The translations under genes and the position numbers were made by a program. The notes under the pieces were generated by a model. It searched no databases. It was given only the letters and a program-made list of their open reading frames with translations, and was not told the DNA's origin. From positions 1-18,661 of the forward strand of contig CAYJPT010000036.1 in the NCBI GenBank assembly GCA_964372165.1: DNA of 18,661 bases. Reading direction: 5' to 3'. Each line of letters opens with the position of its first letter. Positions within the stretch are counted from its first letter, which is position 1. Source of the stretch: CAYJAD01 sp964372165 (GTDB lineage: Bacteria > Desulfobacterota > Desulfovibrionia > Desulfovibrionales > Desulfovibrionaceae). This document shows, in pieces, positions 14,219 to 18,661 of this stretch.

Positions 14219-15513
14219 AATTTATCTCGTAAATCTTGTACACGCACAGCCTTACCTTCTGAAGTTTCAATGCTCCCAGGCTGTACAAGTTCCACCTTTG
14301 GTGTAATTAAAATTTCATCACGCAAACGCCGAGCAATATTTGCTTGTAAGCTACGCAAAATCCGCATGTCTTCAACAAAATATTCAGCACTTATCTCAAC
14401 TTGCACACGCATATTATCTGAAATGCCGTCACTTTCCACAATGATAAGATAGTTTTTGCCAACTTCATCAAAAGTCATAAGAACTTGCTCTATTTGCATA
14501 GGATAGATGTTTACACCTTTTATAATAAGCATATCATCTGCACGACCAAGTATCCTCTCAATACGTCTATGCTTACGCCCACACTCGCATTCACCCACTA
14601 AAAACCTTGTTAAATCACGAGTTCTATAGCGCAAAATAGGCATACCCTGTCTACAAAGACATGTCATAACAAGCTCACCTATTTCACCATCCGGTACAGG
14701 TTCTCCAGTTTCAGGATTTACAATTTCAGGTATAAAAGCATCTTCCCATACATGCAGACCATTTTGATGCACGCATTCAAACGCTACACCAGGTCCATTC
14801 ATTTCTGACAAACCATATGAGTTATAAACTTTCATATTAAATAAAGTTTCAATACGCTTGCGATACTCCTCTGTGTATGGCTCAGCACCTACAAGTGCAA
14901 TGCGCAAAGGCAAATCAGCCGGATTTTCTCCATTACTTTCTAAATTTCCACCCAAAATAAGTGCGTAAGAAGGTAAAATGTGAACCACTGTTGTCTGAAA
15001 GTCTTTCACCAGTTTTAACTGACGACGTGTATTACCAGCACCTGCAGGTATAGTTAAACATCCTAAACGCTCAGCACCATAATGTATGCCTAAACCACCA
15101 GTAAACAAACCATATCCTGACATATTTTGAAATACATCTTCACGCCTCACCCCGGCCATGTGCATACTACGAGCCATAAGATCAGCCCAAGAATTAAGGT
15201 CACTTTGAGTATGACAAATAGCTGTAGGCGTGCCTGTGGTTCCACTTGAACAATGCATACGCACAATATCAGCACGAGGAACACATAAAAGACCTGTAGG
15301 ATAGTTAGCACGCAGATCGTCCTTGGTAGTGAAAGGAATTTTGCGTATGTCCTCAACACTTTGTATTGATGTAGGATTGACACCAGCTTGAGTTAATTTG
15401 TTTGCATAAAACTCGCATTTCATGGCTTGTTCGATGGTAGTGCGAAGCCTAGTACATTGTGCATCTTCAATTGCTTTACGATCCCATAACTCTGCTTTAT
15501 CAAAAACTTCCAT
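14209..15513 (-). CDS. Phenylacetate-CoA ligase family protein (PaaK-like)
   Basis: An AMP-forming adenylate enzyme that joins an aromatic acid, classically phenylacetate, to CoA. The 434-residue product shows the P-loop-like SSGTTGTPT (89-97), NSYGLSEMNG (231-240), YRTRD (296-300), a CECGRKH turn (309-315) and the hinge GRADDMLIIKGVNIYP (323-338). The C-terminal ACT-like small domain ends with EGKAVRVQDLR. All AMP-binding motifs appear intact. In anaerobes without a phenylacetate-degradation cluster, such PaaK proteins often act on indoleacetate or other aryl acids made from amino-acid fermentation, so the substrate is open. A good Shine-Dalgarno (aagggga) precedes the ATG. The gene ends within the DUF456 start. 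Confidence 0.88.
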   Translation of the reverse strand: MEVFDKAELWDRKAIEDAQCTRLRTTIEQAMKCEFYANKLTQAGVNPTSIQSVEDIRKIPFTTKDDLRANYPTGLLCVPRADIVRMHCSSGTTGTPTAICHTQSDLNSWADLMARSMHMAGVRREDVFQNMSGYGLFTGGLGIHYGAERLGCLTIPAGAGNTRRQLKLVKDFQTTVVHILPSYALILGGNLESNGENPADLPLRIALVGAEPYTEEYRKRIETLFNMKVYNSYGLSEMNGPGVAFECVHQNGLHVWEDAFIPEIVNPETGEPVPDGEIGELVMTCLCRQGMPILRYRTRDLTRFLVGECECGRKHRRIERILGRADDMLIIKGVNIYPMQIEQVLMTFDEVGKNYLIIVESDGISDNMRVQVEISAEYFVEDMRILRSLQANIARRLRDEILITPKVELVQPGSIETSEGKAVRVQDLRDKLWN

Positions 15514-15580
15514 GCTATCCCCTTATATACTGAAATTGAATAATATTTAGCAAATTAATTTATTTTCCAGTGCCGACCAA

Positions 15581-16627
15581 TTAACGCGCACCAAAGGCAC
15601 TTAATAATCCAAAACATCCGGCCAACATCATATCCCCATATGGAGCAATGCACTGCCCATGACCCTGCAACATCTCACGCCTTGGACCTAATAAAAACGT
15701 AGGCGCAAAATCACCAGCTTCTTCTGGTATTGTACCAAAAGCAGTTCCATGACCACCGGTAGAACGCACTTGCTCATCTGGAAGCCATCCAAGCTTAAAT
15801 TCCTTTAAATCATGCAAATAATCTTGCAACTCTCGCTGTCCGGTATGATGCTCAAAAATTGCTAATACTTGTTCTTTATAAATCAAAGCTGCAACTGTAT
15901 GACTGTTACCTACATTGATAACCGTTACCCCTTGACGCCAAGAGCGCTCGCGAACCTCAACAGCGCATAAAGCTCCCAAAATAGCTGCAGTACCTGTATC
16001 AGCCATGGGACCACCGGTAAATTGCTGTATAGTTTTAAGACGAGTAAGCTCAGCTGGCACATCATCATATAACCAAGATTGAGCATTATTTGAACGTTCC
16101 AATAGCTTACGCCATGCAAGCATGCGCCCAAGACGATTACCGGCAATATTAATACCGTGATCTTGTGCCGCAGCCAATACTATATTTGGTAAAGGCAATC
16201 CTAAATGCTGCAAAGTGTGCTGCCAAAAATTAGGACTATAATCTGTTAAAAATACAGGCACAAAACCATTTGGAGCACTTTCACAAATGCTTATTCCCAA
16301 ATTTTGTACCCAATTTATATCATCATGCAATGCAGCTGCCGCACTTACAGAACAAGATACAGCAAAGCCTGCTTGCAAATGACTTTTCAAAGCACGAAAA
16401 AAACCACCACCCATATTATGACCATATAACCAAATATTGCGCTTTTGTAGGGTAAGCTCAGCAATGCGCTCTGCCACCATGCGAGCCGGAGCAGGAACTA
16501 CAAAACGTGGCCAATTTTCTGCCGTCATACCAGGACGAGCCAAAAGAACATCCTGCGTACCACTGCCAATATCAAGACATAAAATAGGTCCACTTTCATC
16601 CAAAAAATCAAATTTATTTAATGACAT
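15581..16627 (-). CDS. DUF1786 family protein (ASKHA-fold-like, possible pyruvate formate-lyase-activating-enzyme-related label)
   Basis: A soluble protein of 348 residues of the DUF1786 family, whose function is unknown despite database labels that link it to pyruvate formate-lyase activation. It begins with LCLDIGSGTQDVLL (16-29), the phosphate-1-like loop of actin/hexokinase-fold proteins. Further on are GHNMGGGFF, AAAQDHG, TVINVGNSHTVAAL (a second glycine/nucleotide-type loop) and a C-terminal FGLLSAFG. No iron-sulfur CxxxCxxC motif is present, so it is not itself a radical-SAM activase. The frame is open to a TTG at 16639, but gagg six bases before the ATG at 16627 sets the start. It lies 67 bases upstream of paaK on the same strand. 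Confidence 0.85.
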   Translation of the reverse strand: MSLNKFDFLDESGPILCLDIGSGTQDVLLARPGMTAENWPRFVVPAPARMVAERIAELTLQKRNIWLYGHNMGGGFFRALKSHLQAGFAVSCSVSAAAALHDDINWVQNLGISICESAPNGFVPVFLTDYSPNFWQHTLQHLGLPLPNIVLAAAQDHGINIAGNRLGRMLAWRKLLERSNNAQSWLYDDVPAELTRLKTIQQFTGGPMADTGTAAILGALCAVEVRERSWRQGVTVINVGNSHTVAALIYKEQVLAIFEHHTGQRELQDYLHDLKEFKLGWLPDEQVRSTGGHGTAFGTIPEEAGDFAPTFLLGPRREMLQGHGQCIAPYGDMMLAGCFGLLSAFGAR

Positions 16628-16662
16628 ATCAAGCCTCAAAAAAATTCAAACAATAATTAATT

Positions 16663-16691
16663 ATTATAACTTGAATGATGCAACTACGCAA
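16663..16691 (-). promoter_or_regulatory. Possible promoter of the DUF1786 gene
   Basis: Read on the minus strand, a perfect TATAAT (16668 down to 16663) lies 17 bases after TTGCGT (16691 down to 16686). The -35 matches consensus only at TTG. An AT palindrome aataattaattatt lies just downstream of the -10 and could be an operator. Confidence 0.4.
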
Positions 16692-16747
16692 GCCCTCATA
16701 ACTCATCTAAAACCCAATACTTATACGCGCAGTTATTTACTAATATA

Positions 16748-17420
16748 TTAAACATTTTGGCTAGAGTTGCGTAAAGTGTGTATTTTACCTGAAACCATTG
16801 TTTTTAACCATTCTTGCGGCGTGCACTGTGCATCTTCATGCAGCCTTCGTCATTCAAGGTATGTGGTAAGACGTTCTGTAGCTATCCCATTAAATCGAAT
16901 CATCCAACGCTTTTATCTACTATAAGGGTCCTGCACAATTATTTTTTAGTTCTATTTTTATGCTTTTGCAGTAAATTTGCATTTATTTAAAAATCTACTT
17001 GTGCAGGACAAAAGCCTCAAAAATCAATCATTTAACGGCGAAGCAAAGCTCCACCTATTCTTGATTTTTGGTCGCATTGACTATCGTCAACGCTCCAAAA
17101 GACTCCACACAATGAATTATGCAGGAGTCTTACTATAGATAAGCATTTACACCTTGAACATGAAATACTTTATCTCGCCCTTTACGTTGTTTGGCATTTA
17201 TGGCTTCGTAAGTAAGCCCGTTGTCCTTTACAAATTTTAATAAAATCCGTGAGTTTTCTATACACAATACACTATTTTTACTAATGTTAGCTTTAAAATG
17301 CTTACTAACTTCATTGGCATTGCGTTGTTTTAAGACTGCATCGCATATATTGCCGTTACGGTCTTTAGCTATAACTACTGGTATTTGTTCTAAGGAAGGA
17401 GTTGTATTGAAAAAGTAAGC
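16748..17420 (-). pseudogene. Eroded IS1595-family transposase, split by a small element
   Basis: On the minus strand, 17420 down to 17137 encodes a C-terminal half of an ISXO2/IS1595-type DDE transposase: EQIPVVIAKDRNGNICDAVLK, then VLCIENSR, then FHVQGVNAYL. After the inserted element, 16923 down to 16748 resumes with KRWMIRFNGIATERLTTYLE and runs to QEWLKTM and a stop. Homologues read VNAY-SRLK-RWM without a break here. Damage is plain: the N-terminal third is missing, the second catalytic position is Glu instead of Asp (LCIENS), a frameshift and TAA replace SRLK, and a TGA replaces the Trp of YLEWRR. The IS ends are not recognisable. The shorter plus-strand frames over this stretch are shadows. 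Confidence 0.85.
16924..17131. mobile_element. MITE-like 208-base element inserted in the transposase remnant
   Basis: The element starts aagggtcctgca (16924-16935) and ends tgcaggagtctt (17120-17131). Its ends are inverted repeats agactcctgca / agggtcctgca, differing at two positions. It is flanked by the same five bases, ACTAT (16919-16923 and 17132-17136), extendable to TACTATA in part, as a target duplication. Inside are a tcctgcacaa / ttgtgcagga hairpin (16929-17008) and caaaaatcaa / ttgatttttg (17018-17070). It has no open frame of useful length. The transposase frame resumes on the other side, showing that this is an insertion. Confidence 0.75.
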
Positions 17421-17523
17421 TTAGTGTTTCGGTATATGCAAGCAGACATTACAATATTTATCCTGACGTTGGTGCAGTTAATGCCACTCGTTCTATTTAT
17501 AATTTTGCCGTCTTGCCTCATAT

Positions 17524-17717
17524 CAGGCTGTTGAAAAATAGCAATCTACGTCGTCAGCATAAAAAAGCCAAACTGCTTATGTATGTCTAATACACTTTGC
17601 TCTCTGTATCCGTAAGATTCACAAGCTCACCTAACGGATATGCTTCGCACCATTCGCGCAGGACTGCGCATCGTGACTTTTTTGCTTCCTCGCAGTGCAC
17701 TATTTTTGAACAGCCTG
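17524..17717. mobile_element. Foldback element of about 194 bases
   Basis: Ends caggctgttgaaaaata (17524-17540) and tatttttgaacagcctg (17701-17717) are inverted repeats with one mismatch, and weaker complementarity continues inwards. Inner hairpins are seen at 17656-17669 (gcgca/tgcgc) and around 17607-17640 (atccgt/acggat). A TA flanks each side. The layout is that of a non-autonomous foldback or MITE. Such a gctgttgaaaaa end is familiar from dispersed repeats of sulfate reducers, from memory, but no partner copy is in this window. Confidence 0.6.
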
Positions 17718-17838
17718 CTAAAATCGACTTTTGCAACGGACTGATATTCAAAGCAGTTTTGTTATATGCTCCATAAAAGTGAATGACGCAAGGCAGAACC
17801 ACCATCATATGACGTGGTAAAATTGCTCGTGCTTTCCT
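17718..17838 (-). pseudogene. Possible IS4-type transposase N-terminal fragment
   Basis: On the minus strand a frame reads RKARAILPRHMMVV followed by VIHFYGAYNKTAL. The pattern resembles the N-terminal LPxHVVVxxxIALALY..SYREVL region of IS4-type transposases, with gaps and no upstream start. It ends at the foldback element at 17717. The similarity is short and degenerate, and I would not rely on it without a profile search. Confidence 0.25.
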
Positions 17839-17989
17839 TTACGTTGGGCAGACTTAAAAGCGTTATAAAATGAGCTGTATCCAACACAAACTTATGCAAA
17901 TATGTAATAAGCAATATCCTATTACCAAGAAAGAATGCAGATTTGTACAACATCAATAATTCTGTAATAATTATAAAAAATAGCAAACA
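17839..17989. other. Non-coding remnant beside the orphan gene
   Basis: No gene or strong repeat is seen. Minus-strand frames here are short, hydrophobic and lack a ribosome site. Composition matches the surrounding AT-rich DNA. Confidence 0.4.
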
Positions 17990-18031
17990 GCTACCCCAAT
18001 GATTTGATAAAATTATTTTATTTAGGGTAGC
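17990..18031 (-). terminator. Probable terminator of the 101-codon gene
   Basis: gctaccc (17990-17996) pairs with gggtagc (18025-18031). Read on the minus strand the stem is followed by tgtttgctattttttat, a T-rich tract. The 28-base loop is long but holds an AT sub-stem. It lies 15 bases beyond the stop. A second hairpin, atagta/tactat (18035-18049), overlaps the stop codon. Confidence 0.55.
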
Positions 18032-18045
18032 CGTATAGTATTGTA

Positions 18046-18351
18046 CTATTTTTTCATACTGCGCTTAGATGCTTTAAGCGGGTTAATTTTTGCTGCTTTT
18101 TCCGTTGGCATAGCTTGAATAAGGTGCTTATGTTCTTCAAAAAATGTTTTATAATCAATGCCATAATCATTGATTCTTTGTTCCATAGCCTTGCGATCAG
18201 AATTTCTGTTTGGGTCTGATAAATTGCTATCAACATAGCGTTCCACAGTTAAATAAAGCCCTCTTTGGTCTATGGCAAGCAAGTAACTTGTCCCATCTTT
18301 TTCAAGTGGTTGAACAATCATTTCCTTAGCTGTCCCAAAGCGTGTAATCAT
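18046..18351 (-). CDS. Orphan protein of 101 residues
   Basis: I do not recognise this family. It is small, soluble and ends in a strongly basic tail (KAAKINPLKASKRSMKK), with no signal peptide or membrane segment. The first half (MITRFGTAKEMIVQPL, then YLLAIDQRGLYLTVERY) looks like beta strands. The middle is charged and probably helical (RNSDRKAMEQRINDYGIDYKTFFEE). It is very likely expressed: aaggtaggt lies upstream of the ATG at normal spacing, and a probable terminator follows. It stands alone amid decayed mobile DNA. A Fur-like palindrome lies about 170 bases upstream. The basic tail could bind nucleic acid, but that is a guess from composition. Confidence 0.75.
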   Translation of the reverse strand: MITRFGTAKEMIVQPLEKDGTSYLLAIDQRGLYLTVERYVDSNLSDPNRNSDRKAMEQRINDYGIDYKTFFEEHKHLIQAMPTEKAAKINPLKASKRSMKK

Positions 18352-18582
18352 AAAGATACCTACCTTAAAATTATTTTTTGCGCTGCCTCAACTTTATATT
18401 TTACATGTATTAAAAAAATATCTTTTTTATAATCACTAAAATATCTATATATCTAACAGTGTGCTTATTAAAATACCCTGCTGGCAAATATATCAAAGCC
18501 AATTGCTACGCCGTTTTGATAATGTTTATCATTTTCATTTGACCATGTCTATAATTTTTTCATCTTGATGCTTGCATAAGTC
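18352..18582. other. AT-rich intergenic region with a Fur-like site
   Basis: This holds the ribosome site of the 101-codon gene, a long AT-rich stretch, and the Fur-like palindrome with an adjacent TATAAT. No gene is seen. Whatever the plus-direction promoter serves lies beyond the window edge. Confidence 0.5.
18518..18536. promoter_or_regulatory. Fur-box-like operator
   Basis: These 19 bases match the classical Fur consensus (GATAATGATAATCATTATC) at 16 positions, with dyad symmetry. A perfect -10 box TATAAT follows at 18550-18555 on the plus strand, placing the site over the -35 region of a rightward promoter. On the minus strand TAGACA and TAAACA 17 bases apart could instead read towards the 101-codon gene. 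Fur binding is inferred from sequence only. Confidence 0.5.
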
Positions 18583-18661
18583 TTAAGGAAATGCTGATTT
18601 ATTCTGCAAGCAGAATAAATCAGAAAGGCACATTGCCTTCATTCGCCCTGTGGGACGCAAA
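18583..18661 (-). repeat. Dispersed palindromic repeat, copy 2, cut by the window end
   Basis: The complement matches 9933-10011 at 76 of 79 positions. The central hairpin is more complete here: ctgatttattctgc and gcagaataaatcag form a near-perfect palindrome. The other hairpin, aaggca/tgcctt, is kept, and all three differences lie outside that stem. The window ends inside the repeat. Confidence 0.88.

Noticed and set aside
16836..16838. TGA at a Trp position in the transposase as recoding or selenocysteine
   Set aside because: The same fragment also carries TAA and a frameshift and lacks its N terminus, so ordinary decay explains it; the position given is approximate.
17221..17418. 65-codon plus-strand frame
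   Set aside because: It is antisense to the IS1595 transposase remnant, whose minus-strand translation matches the family.
17587..17808. 73-codon minus-strand frame
   Set aside because: It begins in a transposase-like fragment and continues through the foldback element; no single family fits and no ribosome site is seen.
1..18661. CRISPR arrays, tRNA or rRNA genes, phage or toxin-antitoxin modules
   Set aside because: Read through both strands, no regularly spaced direct repeats, cloverleaf with CCA-type ends, or recognisable module was seen. A tRNA or covariance-model scan would be the decisive test.

Overview
This is an AT-rich bacterial window with tightly packed housekeeping genes on both strands and one decayed, repeat-filled stretch at its right end. 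The gene content suggests a low-GC member of the Desulfovibrionales or a relative: an RluA-type pseudouridine synthase fused to dephospho-CoA kinase, a DUF1786 protein beside a phenylacetate-CoA ligase with a DUF456 membrane protein, and a lipoprotein with SH3-like and NlpC/P60 domains. The lineage is inferred from the families; no rRNA or tRNA gene is visible to confirm it.

Left part, plus strand: lysA (diaminopimelate decarboxylase) has its own sigma70-like promoter and a strong hairpin after it. It is followed by a co-oriented series: a MATE efflux transporter, a DUF2156 acyltransferase-fold protein, the NlpC/P60 lipoprotein, the RluA-CoaE fusion and a 106-residue orphan. These converge, with only 11 bases between stop codons, on a minus-strand overlapping operon rsmD-coaD-miaA. 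The last two steps of CoA synthesis (coaD and the coaE half of the fusion) therefore lie within about 3 kb of each other on opposite strands.

Centre: a 457-base divergent intergenic region (9809-10265) holds a cassette of hairpins. One 79-base block of it recurs, inverted, at the right edge of the window, and its last 11 bases also form the first 11 bases of the window. To its right, on the plus strand, are a LOG-family nucleotide hydrolase, tadA (tRNA adenosine deaminase) and ychF (GTPase). A strong bidirectional terminator separates ychF from the minus-strand genes trmJ, the DUF456 gene, paaK and the DUF1786 gene, which read leftwards from 16627 and probably form one or two transcripts.

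Right part (16640-18661): an eroded IS1595-family transposase with stops and a frameshift is split by a 208-base MITE-like insertion that is flanked by a short target duplication. Beside it lie a second foldback element of about 194 bases and a possible IS4-type fragment. One small intact orphan gene of 101 codons with a good ribosome site survives here. Beyond it is a Fur-box-like palindrome, and then the inverted repeat copy that the window edge cuts.

The functions are mostly tRNA/rRNA modification (RluA, MiaA, RsmD, TadA, TrmJ), cofactor synthesis, and envelope or transport functions. I see no CRISPR array, toxin-antitoxin pair, phage module or obviously new multi-gene defence system. The most unusual content is the layered small-repeat biology, the enzyme fusion and the two orphan genes.
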